Shown here: piece by piece, positions 36,654 to 45,278 of the stretch
Layout: the number at the start of each line of letters is the position of its first letter
Position numbering within the stretch: the first letter of the stretch is position 1
From: JAGTVG01 sp964543195
Lineage (GTDB): Bacteria > Bacteroidota > Bacteroidia > Cytophagales > Cyclobacteriaceae
Length of the DNA stretch: 64,000 nucleotides
Assembly: GCA_964543195.1 (NCBI GenBank)
Contig: CAZIXF010000023.1
Location: forward strand, 12,761-76,760
Direction: 5' to 3'
Notes under the pieces: model-generated
What the model was told of the DNA's origin: nothing
Seen by the model: only the letters and a program-made list of their open reading frames with translations
Databases searched by the model: none
Position numbers and translations under genes: made by a program

Positions 36654-37001
36654 TTAAGGAGTTTGGAGATCCGTCAGATTGTAAAGGGTCGGTACCGATG
36701 GATAATATTCTTCCATCAATGCCTGTTCATCTGTACTGGAGGCATTATCCATTGCACCTGAAAACAAGCGGCTGAATGTATAGATATTTGCGGCAAATAT
36801 CAGGACCACCATGGCAACCAGTACACGCTGCAATACCGGTGATATAAACACTTTGCCGGGAAACATAATGCTTTGTTTGTTTTCCAGTCTGCCCTTCAGA
36901 CGGGTATAAAAGAAAGGCCCCGGAGATGCCTTTTCTATATGATCTGCGGAAGAAAGCGTCTCCTCCACCTTTTTTTCAATATTATTATCGGCTTTTTCCA
37001 T
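36654..37001 (-). CDS. Probable membrane-bound anti-sigma factor
   Basis: A 115-residue protein with a cytoplasmic N-terminal region (EKKVEETLSSADHIEKASPG), one transmembrane helix (about 58-80, VLVAMVVLIFAANIYTFSRL) and a short periplasmic tail. I recognise no anti-sigma zinc motif. The call rests on position: 43 bases after the ECF sigma stop and 3 bases before the Spy-like gene. Start ATG 37001 is chosen; the frame extends upstream into the sigma gene. Could also be another small membrane protein. Confidence 0.55.
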   Translation of the reverse strand: MEKADNNIEKKVEETLSSADHIEKASPGPFFYTRLKGRLENKQSIMFPGKVFISPVLQRVLVAMVVLIFAANIYTFSRLFSGAMDNASSTDEQALMEEYYPSVPTLYNLTDLQTP

Positions 37002-37044
37002 CTCTCTATAAATTAGATGATTTTTATAAATTAAACTTGCGGCA

Positions 37045-37623
37045 TCATGCTGAATTATAATAATAATCATGAAGATATTTTTTCAGGTTATTTTTTGCAC
37101 GATGCAGAAGCGACTCAACTGAAGACAAGGATCTGTTCATAACCTCAGAAATTTGTTCATAACTCAGATCCTCCAGTTTATGTAAAGTAAATGCGATCTT
37201 TTGATTTTCGGGTAACTTATCGATGGCCCAAAATAAAATCCTGGCTTTTTCAGAATTTTCCACTGCAATTCCCGGATGGTCAAAATCAGGGATCTGGAGA
37301 TCATTACCGGTTTCGGGTGTAAAAAACCGGTTAAAGATCCCATACCTTTTTTTTCTTTTCGTTTTCCTGATATGTTCCAGTGATTTGTTTACTGCTATCC
37401 GGTATATCCAGGTTGATAGTTTCGACTTACCCTTAAAGGAATTTATGGAAGTATACACTTCAATAAACACCTCCTGGGCAATATCATCTGCATCCTGTGT
37501 ATTTTTTACAAATCCCAGGCACGTATTATATATCCTGTCCTGATATTGTTCTACGAGATCCCGGAAGGCCTCTTCATCACCTTTTTTTAACCGGTCAATT
37601 AATCCAGACTCAACAGATTGCAT
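37045..37623 (-). CDS. RNA polymerase ECF-type sigma factor (sigma-70 regions 2 and 4)
   Basis: A 192-residue ECF sigma. Region 2: LVEQYQDRIYNTCLGFVKNT, DADDIAQEVFIEVYTSIN and KLSTWIYRIAVNKSLEHIRK. Region 4: LPENQKIAFTLHKLEDLSYE, followed by the QISEVMNRSLSSVESLLHRA helix-turn-helix. It heads an operon with the anti-sigma-like and Spy-like genes. The TonB receptor gene stops 70 bases upstream on the same strand. Target promoters unknown; envelope or metal stress is suggested by the neighbours. Confidence 0.93.
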   Translation of the reverse strand: MQSVESGLIDRLKKGDEEAFRDLVEQYQDRIYNTCLGFVKNTQDADDIAQEVFIEVYTSINSFKGKSKLSTWIYRIAVNKSLEHIRKTKRKKRYGIFNRFFTPETGNDLQIPDFDHPGIAVENSEKARILFWAIDKLPENQKIAFTLHKLEDLSYEQISEVMNRSLSSVESLLHRAKNNLKKYLHDYYYNSA

Positions 37624-37693
37624 CAGGCAGTAATTCTTTAGAATAAAGATAAGGGATATCCGGAAATCTGATTGATAAAATTGTATCTATTTC

Positions 37694-40171
37694 CTAATAA
37701 TTCATGATCATATCATCCGTCTCCGCTTCATCCGGGTTCCGGTTCCTGTTTTGCCTTTTGAAGTTATTGATCCGGTAACTCACCGAGAGCACCACAACCT
37801 GGGACTCACGGCGGAAATCAAATTCATCATAAAACCGGCTCCCCTCATTCACAAACCTGAAAGAACCTGTTCCAAAGATATCCCGGATCCGCAAAGTAGC
37901 GGTCATCTTTTTGTCAAACAATTCCTGGCTTATGGCTGCACTGGTCATGAAAAAAGCATCACGGTGGCCCTGGGCACTTACAGAAGGTCCCTGATAAAAT
38001 CCCTGGAGCTGAAACCGGGTAGTTGGCGTAAACCGAAAATTTGTATTTAACCTTGCATCAAAATTATTGCTGCTGGCCGCCACATCGGAATCAGCAATGC
38101 TGCCTTCAAGAGTATAATTATAATAATTAGAACCCAAATTAAATCCAAACCATTTTTTCACCCGATAATTAAACGTTAACTCAGCCCCGATGGAGCCCTC
38201 TTTATTGAGATTGTCCATTGTGTGGGTTCGCAAACCATCCTCATTTACATTTACAATGCGGGTAATTTTATTTTTTGCCATACGGTAATAGCCTTCAAGA
38301 CTGATAAAAGATGATTTCCCGATCCCTTTCTGGTAACTGACTTCGTAGGAGTCGACATATTCAGGCTCCAGTTCCGGATTCCCGATACGCATATTGTTTT
38401 GATCCATATAATTGGGAAACGGATTGAGAACGAATCCTTTTGGGCGGTTTATCCTTCTGCTATAGCTTGCCAGCACCTGATCTTTATTACCAATCTTCCG
38501 GGAAAAATGGACTCCGGGGAAAAGATCTATCCTGTCTATCCTGGCCGGAACCTCTGATAATTGATGCTCGATAATACGGTAAGTATACTCTGTTCTGAGA
38601 CCCGCCTGAAGGCTGAATTTATCCCATTCATTACCTATCACTGCATATAAAGCCTGGATGTTTCTTTTAAAATCCAGCTTATTACTGTATTCCGGGTTAT
38701 CAATCCAACTGTCATTATCAAAGTCCCATTCATTGAATTCATAACCATTATGTTTTTTAGTATATCGGACCTGATAACCGGTTTCCAGTTTCCCGTTTTT
38801 AAAGAGGGGTTGGGTATAATCAACCTGGAATCTCCATTTATCGGGATTATGAGTCTCCCTCGTATAGATATGGCTGGTCACTTCATCCGTATTATTCCAC
38901 CCGGCATCAGTAGTTAGCCGCTCCTGGGAATTCCCGGACTTGCCGCTCCTCGATTCATAATACAAATATGACCGGAGATTATGATTATCCTCTTTATTAA
39001 ATAATCTTGTATAGCTTAATGTCAAATTATAATAATCGGCATTATGTTCATCCTGACTGTCGGATATATAATAACTGTTATTGTTGAAAGGAACTGTATA
39101 TTCATGAAAATTATCGGTTATGCTTCTGGAGCGACCCTTATGACCGAAATTGCCTTCAAGTGACAGGGAATTTCTTCTGTTCAGATTGTATGTGATCCCC
39201 CCTTTCAGCGTATTGCCGTTATTTACATGAACACCTTCTCCATTGCTGGTAATGTACCGGGTGGTATCACTCAAACCGGAAATCATCATCCTGTCAAGGG
39301 TTCCTTCCCGGTTTATATCGTTAAAATCTCTGCCAAGATAAAAAGATATATCGTTAGTCTTATAATTCATTAAAAGATCACCCCGGTATTTATCATTAGT
39401 ACCCACTGATGCATTTATGATCCCACTAAAACCATCCAGTGCATTTTTCTTTGTAATCACATTAATAATTCCCGCCAATCCATCGGGATCAAATTTTGCC
39501 GACGGACTGGTGATGATCTCCACATTTTTAACTGCACTGGCCGGAATTTGCCGAAGTGCATCACTTCCATCCAATGGGCTGGGTTTTCCATCAATCAGCA
39601 CAGTAAAATTTGTACTGCCTCTCAATTGTACATTTCCATCGATGTCTACCGTAATCGATGGCGTATTTTCCAGTGCACGGGAAACACTTTCACCGTGAGT
39701 ATGCAGATCACCATCAATATGGATCACTTTCCGGTCAATTTTATATTCTACAGGGGATCTTTCGGCGGTCACCTCTATTGCCTCCAAATGTTGCGCCGCT
39801 TCATATAAGTGGATCTCTCCCACATTTATCTCGTAATTTTCCGGCAATATTAAAATGCGGGGGATCATTTTTTTTTCATATCCAAGAAATTTGACCTCCA
39901 GATAAAACCGGCCAAAAGAAACCTTTTCGATTAAAAAATGGCCATCTTCAGACGCAATGGCTCCATCTACCCTCGTTGAATCCCGCCTCCTGTAAAGTGA
40001 TATGCTGGCATATGGCAAAGGTTCCCCGTCTTTTATATCATACACAATCCCTTTTATCGATCCTATTGGTTCGGCCTGTCTCCACTGGCCCTGACCCGGT
40101 CCCGGTTGGGACAGGGCTAATCCTGTGGGGATCAATAAAAACAAAACTAAAATTAATGTTGAGCGGATCAT
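37694..40171 (-). CDS. TonB-dependent outer-membrane receptor with carboxypeptidase-regulatory-like domain
   Basis: An 825-residue outer-membrane protein: signal peptide (about 1-21), a CarboxypepD_reg-like domain (about 36-115, GSIKGIVYDIKDGEPLPYAS), a plug (about 130-240, with GSTNFTVLIDGKPSPLDGSD and AGIINVITKKNA), and a C-terminal barrel. It lacks a SusD partner, so it is of the OMP_b-brl_3/TonB type rather than a polysaccharide SusC pair. It lies between two Spy-like genes and an ECF sigma, so it may belong to a metal or envelope-stress regulon. Ligand unknown. Confidence 0.88.
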   Translation of the reverse strand: MIRSTLILVLFLLIPTGLALSQPGPGQGQWRQAEPIGSIKGIVYDIKDGEPLPYASISLYRRRDSTRVDGAIASEDGHFLIEKVSFGRFYLEVKFLGYEKKMIPRILILPENYEINVGEIHLYEAAQHLEAIEVTAERSPVEYKIDRKVIHIDGDLHTHGESVSRALENTPSITVDIDGNVQLRGSTNFTVLIDGKPSPLDGSDALRQIPASAVKNVEIITSPSAKFDPDGLAGIINVITKKNALDGFSGIINASVGTNDKYRGDLLMNYKTNDISFYLGRDFNDINREGTLDRMMISGLSDTTRYITSNGEGVHVNNGNTLKGGITYNLNRRNSLSLEGNFGHKGRSRSITDNFHEYTVPFNNNSYYISDSQDEHNADYYNLTLSYTRLFNKEDNHNLRSYLYYESRSGKSGNSQERLTTDAGWNNTDEVTSHIYTRETHNPDKWRFQVDYTQPLFKNGKLETGYQVRYTKKHNGYEFNEWDFDNDSWIDNPEYSNKLDFKRNIQALYAVIGNEWDKFSLQAGLRTEYTYRIIEHQLSEVPARIDRIDLFPGVHFSRKIGNKDQVLASYSRRINRPKGFVLNPFPNYMDQNNMRIGNPELEPEYVDSYEVSYQKGIGKSSFISLEGYYRMAKNKITRIVNVNEDGLRTHTMDNLNKEGSIGAELTFNYRVKKWFGFNLGSNYYNYTLEGSIADSDVAASSNNFDARLNTNFRFTPTTRFQLQGFYQGPSVSAQGHRDAFFMTSAAISQELFDKKMTATLRIRDIFGTGSFRFVNEGSRFYDEFDFRRESQVVVLSVSYRINNFKRQNRNRNPDEAETDDMIMNY

Positions 40172-40264
40172 CTGAAAAATGGATAAAATATAACTCGACT
40201 GTAATTGAACAGGACTTTTTATGTATAAAAGATGCCGGCCCTGTATGGACCGGCCATTGGTCCT

Positions 40265-40798
40265 TTAATTCCACCGGGGGGGCCTGTTCCCCCATCCCAT
40301 TCGGCCACCACGGAATCCGGACCCCTTTCCACCAGGGAACCGGGAATCAAAAAGTACCTTTTGGTCTTTCGTAAGTACTTTCCGGATTCCAAGATGATGA
40401 TCCACCCTAGCCTTGTGGATTTCAGTCCGCAAATGACCTATTTCATCGATCAATTGATTAATTTCCGATTCATCGGATGGATCGGAAGTCATAAGTGTAT
40501 GTAGCCTGGCACGTTTTTCTCCGATCTCATTCCGTCTGGGAAGGATCTTTTTTTGAATATCAACCCTGAGATCCAGGATCTTTTCTTCCTGTTCATCGGT
40601 TAAATCAAGCCATGCATCCAGGCGGTTACATATTAAGGATCCGTCCCCGGGACCCATTCCTCGCCCCATTCCGGGACCCATTCCCTGTCCCTGTCCGCGG
40701 CCGAAACCCCGGCCAGGCTGGGCATTAATTCCTGCAGTGATAAACAGCAAAGCTGCCGTTAACATGGTTAATGATCTGTTTACATTTAATCTTTTCAT
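40265..40798 (-). CDS. Spy/CpxP-like periplasmic protein with Gly/Met-rich N-terminus
   Basis: A 177-residue exported protein: signal peptide (about 1-27, ending INAQ), a short Gly/Met/Arg/Pro-rich stretch (GFGRGQGQGMGPGMGRGMGP), and a Spy/LTxxQ-type helical domain (LDLTDEQEEKILDLRVDIQK, and SDPSDESEINQLIDEIGHLR). The tail is again Gly/Arg-rich. Met and His residues could bind Cu or other metals. The frame opens at 40894, but ATG 40798 gives the clear signal peptide. It precedes the TonB receptor gene by 93 bases on the same strand. Second Spy-like protein of this cluster. Confidence 0.72.
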   Translation of the reverse strand: MKRLNVNRSLTMLTAALLFITAGINAQPGRGFGRGQGQGMGPGMGRGMGPGDGSLICNRLDAWLDLTDEQEEKILDLRVDIQKKILPRRNEIGEKRARLHTLMTSDPSDESEINQLIDEIGHLRTEIHKARVDHHLGIRKVLTKDQKVLFDSRFPGGKGSGFRGGRMGWGNRPPRWN

Positions 40799-41089
40799 TT
40801 TTTTATGGCTTTTATCGTGTTTTATGAATTGGATGCCGCCTGAACAAAAAACTTGCGGTTTGAATGAAAAAAATCGAAAAGAAGACGATGGCAATTTTAA
40901 AAGTATCTGATTATCATGCAGATATAATTATCCCATCGAGGATTGATCGAACCTATAAAACCTGAAAAGAAAACCACACATCCCTACCGGATCTCTCGTC
41001 AATTCCTTAAAGCAAACCAGAAACACCTGCTGATCTTTGGGGGGGGATACGACGGGAAACCTAGTTTCAGGCATAGTGAACTTTATCTT

Positions 41090-42022
41090 TCAATGATCAC
41101 CAATCCCGTGAACCATCAGCATTGAATGATTTACCGTTTTAAAAATTTCGGTGGCATACTCTTCCACTGCTTTTCTGCTGCCTGGCAGGGCATATACCAG
41201 AGAATGACCTGATACTCCTGCCACGCTTCTGCTCAGAACGGCATTGGGTTTATCCATTCCATATTTCACCCTGATCAATTCCATGATTCCGGGAATTTCC
41301 TTATCAAGAAGTGAGCGGACCACCTCCGGTGTATTATCCCTGGGTCCGATGCCGGTACCACCTGTGGTAAATATTATATCGTTTTCTTCTTTCGCGGCCA
41401 ACGATACCGCTTTTTCGATCCTGTCCGGATCATCCGGGATGATCTCTGAATCGATGTGACACCCTTTGGAGGCCGACTTAAAAAAATTGCCGCTAAGCTG
41501 AGACAGTCTTGGACCACTTTTATCCTCGTAAATACCTGCATAGGCCCGGTCACTGACAGTAATGATCTTTATTTTATAAATCTTCGGCCGGTAAACAAGC
41601 TGGTCTCCTTTTTTAAGTGTCCCTCCTTTTTTTACCCTGAGAAAGATCCCTTCCTCAGGCATCACACAATCTCCGGTCTCTTGATAAATACGGCTTCCCT
41701 TTTCAGGGCTTTTTTTACCGATCCGGGTGACTTCCAGTTCAAGCTGGTCATTCACGAACCGGTCAAAGGGTTCGGCATAAGTTAATTCCATACCTTTCAC
41801 GGTAATGTTTTCGGCACAGTCGCCGGGTGAAAAGTCACATTCGGCCTCTTTTGCAAACCGTTCTATGCTTTCCTGGCTGAGCATACTCACCTGCCGGTGC
41901 CGTTTCCCAGCGTGAGCATCCTGAATGATCCCGTCACCGGTTAATTCAATATATTCCACAGGTTCTTTTGACGTCCCTTTTTTGGTGGAAATATTCACGG
42001 AAACTATTTCAACCTTTCTCAC
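41090..42022 (-). CDS. MOSC domain–MogA/MoaB fusion protein (molybdenum cofactor)
   Basis: A 310-residue fusion. Residues 1-145 are a MOSC domain (sulfur-carrier domain related to the Moco sulfurase C-terminus): HAGKRHRQVSMLSQESIERF, DCAENITVKGMEL, GKKSPEKGSRIYQETGDCVM. Residues about 150-310 are a MogA/MoaB-type molybdopterin adenylyltransferase (IITVSDRAYAGIYEDKSGPR, TTGGTGIGPRDNTPEVV). The start is GTG at 42022, overlapping moaC by 14 bases. The arrangement would join adenylation of molybdopterin to cofactor or sulfur handling. Last gene of the Mo-cofactor operon. Confidence 0.88.
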   Translation of the reverse strand: MRKVEIVSVNISTKKGTSKEPVEYIELTGDGIIQDAHAGKRHRQVSMLSQESIERFAKEAECDFSPGDCAENITVKGMELTYAEPFDRFVNDQLELEVTRIGKKSPEKGSRIYQETGDCVMPEEGIFLRVKKGGTLKKGDQLVYRPKIYKIKIITVSDRAYAGIYEDKSGPRLSQLSGNFFKSASKGCHIDSEIIPDDPDRIEKAVSLAAKEENDIIFTTGGTGIGPRDNTPEVVRSLLDKEIPGIMELIRVKYGMDKPNAVLSRSVAGVSGHSLVYALPGSRKAVEEYATEIFKTVNHSMLMVHGIGDH

Positions 42023-42479
42023 CTGGATCAGTTTTCGTTTTTTCTGTCAATTGTATGGATTCGATAATCATCGATTTATCGACCGCTTTACACATGTCGT
42101 ATACCGTTAACAAGGCCACACTTACTGCGGTTAAGGCTTCCATCTCAACACCTGTCTGCCCTGTTGTTTTCACCATGGATCGCACCTCTACACCTTCTTC
42201 AGCAATTTCAGCACTTACTTCCACTTTCGATAGCATCAAAGGATGACATAAAGGGATCAGGCTGGCTGTATTTTTTGCTGCCTGTATTCCTGCCAGCTCT
42301 GCCGTGGTAAGTACGTCACCTTTATTCATCTGATCTTCTTTGATCAGACGCAGGGTTTCATTCTGAAGTTTAATATGTCCTTTAGCTTTGGCGACCCTCA
42401 ATTGCATTGGCTTATGGCTCACATCCACCATGTTCGCCTTTCCGGTGTCCCCGGTATGGGTTAATTTCCTTTTACTCAT
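42009..42479 (-). CDS. moaC: Cyclic pyranopterin monophosphate synthase MoaC
   Basis: A 156-residue MoaC, which converts the MoaA product into cyclic pyranopterin monophosphate, the first step of Mo cofactor synthesis. Family motifs: MVDVSHKP near the N-terminus, AGIQAAKNTASLIPLCHPL, and KTTGQTGVEMEALTAVSVAL followed by YDMCKAVDKSM. Its ATG overlaps by 4 bases (ATGA) the small ORF upstream. moaA, moaD and moaE are not in this window. Confidence 0.95.
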   Translation of the reverse strand: MSKRKLTHTGDTGKANMVDVSHKPMQLRVAKAKGHIKLQNETLRLIKEDQMNKGDVLTTAELAGIQAAKNTASLIPLCHPLMLSKVEVSAEIAEEGVEVRSMVKTTGQTGVEMEALTAVSVALLTVYDMCKAVDKSMIIESIQLTEKTKTDPGEKG

Positions 42480-42628
42480 GGCATGTATCGTCTTCCTGTA
42501 TTATTAAAACCAATAACCGTGTTGAATATGCTTTTTTCAGGTTTGTTGTTCACAATCCTTATCCCCGCACTTCGTGCGGTATCAGATATGCTGAGGAAGG
42601 CAATCCCTCTGTTATATGGGCCGTACAT
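42476..42628 (-). CDS. Small ORF coupled between moeA and moaC, function unknown
   Basis: A 50-codon frame, ATG 42628 to TGA 42476. It begins 17 bases inside the 3' end of moeA, 8 bases after an AAGGAGAA ribosome-binding sequence, and its stop overlaps the moaC start as ATGA. This is the same coupling seen elsewhere in the operon. The product (MYGPYNRGIAFLSISDTARS...) matches no family I recognise. It could be a real small protein, a remnant, or a coupling ORF used to feed ribosomes to moaC. Confidence 0.45.
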   Translation of the reverse strand: MYGPYNRGIAFLSISDTARSAGIRIVNNKPEKSIFNTVIGFNNTGRRYMP

Positions 42629-43784
42629 AAACAAGTTCTCCTTCTGAAAGCATTTTTTTTCCTTCCGGGATCTCCAGGATCCCGTCAGCCTCTGCATAAG
42701 CGGCAAGGTGTCCCGATCCATGATATTCCAGGGGTATTACCCCTTCTGCATTTCTTATTACCGGAATAAAAAAGCGTAGGGATTCAGCATCATGCCTGTA
42801 ATCTTTCATTAAAGGGGCATAAAATCCACCATCAGGGTTTTTCATACCCATCAGGGACAAAATAAAGGGATTGATCAGAACCTCACATTGGACAAATGCT
42901 GAAACAGGATTGCCCGGTACACCAAACACATAATTGCCTTCCTTTTCTGCAAATAAGAGTGGTTTGCCCGGCCGTACCTTCATCTTATGCATTTTAATCT
43001 TAAAATCCAGCTCTCTCAGCAATTCCGGAACATAATCATAATCCCCCGCAGAAACTCCACCGGAAATAATTACCACTGTATTTTCCGATACAGCCTCCGA
43101 GATCTTATTTTTCAATATTTCCTTCCTGTCAATAACGATCCCATAATCCCTGGCCTGAATACCCGTTTTAAGCAGTTGTGCATATATTTGCGGTCCGTTA
43201 CTGTTTCTTATCTGCGATAAGCCCGGGGTCTGGTCTGCAGGTACCAGTTCCGAGCCGGTAGATAGAATCCCTGCCTCAGGTTTTTTATAGACCAGCGGAA
43301 AAGTTACCCCTACAGAAGCCATTATCCCCACTTGCTGACTCCTGATCATTGTACCCCGGGGTATGATCACCTCATTCTTTTTCATATCCTCTCCCTGCCT
43401 GCGGATATTCGATGATCCTCCCGGGTCTGTTACGATCATCCTTCCCTGTTCATCGATCGAAGTATCCTCTACCCTGATAACCCGGTCAGCCCCTTCAGGA
43501 ACAGGAGCGCCGGTCATTATTTTCGAACAGGTCCCTTCGCTTACCGCTTTTTCCGGCATTTTGCCGGCTGGGATCTCTTCGATTATCTCAAGTGGCTGAT
43601 GGGTGTCTTTTCTGCGGCAGGCGTAACCATCCATGGCCGACCTGCTGAAAGGCGGCATATCGGTATCGGCCAGTATATCCCGGGCAAGTATTCTTCCCGG
43701 GGAACCGGGAAGGGCTATTTTTTCTTTGTCAGTCTTTTTTACTGATGAAAATATGATATCATATGCCTCCTGAAATGTGATCAT
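42612..43784 (-). CDS. moeA: Molybdopterin molybdenumtransferase MoeA
   Basis: A 390-residue MoeA, which inserts molybdate into adenylated molybdopterin. Motifs: PPFSRSAMDGYACR, GTCSKIMTGAPVPEGADRVI, RRQGEDMKK, and the MPT-binding segment IISGGVSAGDYDYVPELL; MKVRPGKPLLFAEK and VFGVPGNPVSAFV follow. ATG 43784 is chosen because it overlaps the upstream MobB-like stop as ATGA; a further ATG at 43805 is possible. Part of the Mo-cofactor operon. Confidence 0.96.
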   Translation of the reverse strand: MITFQEAYDIIFSSVKKTDKEKIALPGSPGRILARDILADTDMPPFSRSAMDGYACRRKDTHQPLEIIEEIPAGKMPEKAVSEGTCSKIMTGAPVPEGADRVIRVEDTSIDEQGRMIVTDPGGSSNIRRQGEDMKKNEVIIPRGTMIRSQQVGIMASVGVTFPLVYKKPEAGILSTGSELVPADQTPGLSQIRNSNGPQIYAQLLKTGIQARDYGIVIDRKEILKNKISEAVSENTVVIISGGVSAGDYDYVPELLRELDFKIKMHKMKVRPGKPLLFAEKEGNYVFGVPGNPVSAFVQCEVLINPFILSLMGMKNPDGGFYAPLMKDYRHDAESLRFFIPVIRNAEGVIPLEYHGSGHLAAYAEADGILEIPEGKKMLSEGELVYVRPI

Positions 43785-44329
43785 TGCTGTTGATTTATAT
43801 GCCACTTTTCTTTATTGAAATATATCAAATCAATCGTATTTCTGAAAAAATCATTATCTCTATCAATTTGAATGAGGTTATCATCCTTGCAGCTTTTCTT
43901 TTTTTGTGTTCCATTTTTTATGAAAAATGCAAGGGCTGGCTCAATATAACGTGTTAAGCTTCCATTCTCGCAAATGATCAGGTGATCCGCCGGGACGGAA
44001 TCAAGGCAGACCTGAAATGCCTCGCCGGCATATCCTTCACGGCTTTCTATGTAATATGCGGAATGGGCTCCGGAAGAAAGCATCCTGGCGCTGTCCTTGT
44101 CCTTTAAGGGATCTTCTTCGCGATAAATGCTATATTGACCGGTTTTTTTTGTTAAAAGAGGCAGATCCTTTACCTGATGATGGTGGGGAGAGATCTTTAT
44201 GGCCGTAATGGGATATTCCCGGGAAATTTTTTTTATGAGTTCGCAGGAGAATGTGGTCTTTCCTACATTTCTTTCCCCACCCGAAACGCTTAATACACGG
44301 GGATAATATATTTTTTCTTTCAGCTTCAT
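43781..44329 (-). CDS. MobB-like P-loop protein (molybdopterin guanine dinucleotide adaptor)
   Basis: A 182-residue P-loop NTPase with Walker A GGERNVGKTTF near the N-terminus and a MobB-like HHHQVKDLP segment. It resembles MobB, the adaptor for MobA-catalysed GMP attachment to the cofactor, but is diverged. It overlaps the TauE gene at ATGA on one side and moeA at ATGA on the other. Mo-cofactor function is supported mainly by operon context. Confidence 0.7.
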   Translation of the reverse strand: MKLKEKIYYPRVLSVSGGERNVGKTTFSCELIKKISREYPITAIKISPHHHQVKDLPLLTKKTGQYSIYREEDPLKDKDSARMLSSGAHSAYYIESREGYAGEAFQVCLDSVPADHLIICENGSLTRYIEPALAFFIKNGTQKKKSCKDDNLIQIDRDNDFFRNTIDLIYFNKEKWHINQQQ

Positions 44330-45048
44330 GTAAAAAATAATTTTATGCTGGCAACAAGGAGCACCCCGGCAAGAAGATACTGAAGACGAAGCGTCGAAAA
44401 TTTAAAGCTCCCTGTCCACGCACCGGCCAATCCTCCCGTAAACGCAAAGGCCACCCAGATAAATATCTGGGGATCTGGCCGGAATCCGGCCTGGTAGAGG
44501 CCAAACAGACCAGCTGCTGAATTCAACAAAATAAACAGCGCAGATGCAGCGGCCGCCTCCTTGGCGTTGGCCCAGTGTAGAAGAATAACCAGCGGACTAA
44601 GGATTATCCCTCCACCGATCCCGATCATCCCTGAGAAGAACCCAAGCAACGCCCCTATGATGAGCGACAACACTACATTATTTTCCCTGGATACCTGATA
44701 GGTTTTCGGACGGTATAACATCCGCCCAACGGCAATGATCAGAAAGACGCCTAATATGATTTTATAAATTTTTGGATCGACTACGGTTTGTGCACCCAGG
44801 TATGCCATTGGAACCGAGGCTATGACAAATGGAATGATCAGTTTCCACTTTAAAAACCCTCCCCGGTAAAAAGCGATGAACGAGGTGCCTGCCACAAAGA
44901 GATTAAGGGTTAATGCGGATGAACGCATGATCAAGGGCTCCAAACCAAATAAGGCCATCAGGGCAAGATATCCACTGGCACCTCCATGCCCGACCGAACT
45001 GTACAGGAAAGCAACAATAACGAGCAGGGCTAAAAAAAGATAATCCAT
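44326..45048 (-). CDS. TauE/SafE-family sulfite/anion exporter
   Basis: A 240-residue membrane protein with about 8 helices. Family signatures: VGHGGASGYLALMALFG in the first repeat and GMIGIGGGIILSPLVILL in the second. These permeases move sulfite, sulfonates or related anions. The frame is open to 45201, but ATG 45048 is the normal start; the upstream part is the structured leader. It is first in the Mo-cofactor operon, so molybdate, tungstate or sulfite traffic is a possible role. Confidence 0.88.
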   Translation of the reverse strand: MDYLFLALLVIVAFLYSSVGHGGASGYLALMALFGLEPLIMRSSALTLNLFVAGTSFIAFYRGGFLKWKLIIPFVIASVPMAYLGAQTVVDPKIYKIILGVFLIIAVGRMLYRPKTYQVSRENNVVLSLIIGALLGFFSGMIGIGGGIILSPLVILLHWANAKEAAAASALFILLNSAAGLFGLYQAGFRPDPQIFIWVAFAFTGGLAGAWTGSFKFSTLRLQYLLAGVLLVASIKLFFT

Positions 45049-45104
45049 TATTACACTGTTAAACCGTATACTGAAATTAAAGAAGAAGAGACGGACTAGA
45101 TGTT

Positions 45105-45235
45105 CCCACGCCCATCTCCTTTTCAATTCATCCTGATTAAACAGGAGTCGGAAGGCTGAACCGTTTCCGGTCGAACCTGTCGGCTGCAGATCATGAACCA
45201 TGCGTCCTGCAGATCGTTACAGCTCGGAGACGACA
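45105..45235 (-). promoter_or_regulatory. Candidate Moco-type riboswitch (structured leader of the Mo-cofactor operon)
   Basis: The leader before the TauE gene can fold. TCTCC (minus strand, from 45230) can pair with GGAGA (ending 45114) to close the structure. Inside lie CTCCGAGC, a CTGCAG...CTGCAG hairpin with a CATG-GTT-CATG tip, and a CAGG...CCTG arm with a GAAA tetraloop (ACCGGAAACGGT). A closing stem, a purine-rich CTCCGAGC element and a GNRA hairpin resemble the molybdenum-cofactor RNA motif, and the downstream genes are Mo-cofactor genes. Recognition is from memory without a covariance search. Confidence 0.55.
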
Positions 45236-45278
45236 AGGTAAAGGTAAAAAAAATTAAAAGGTGAAATACTGATAATAA

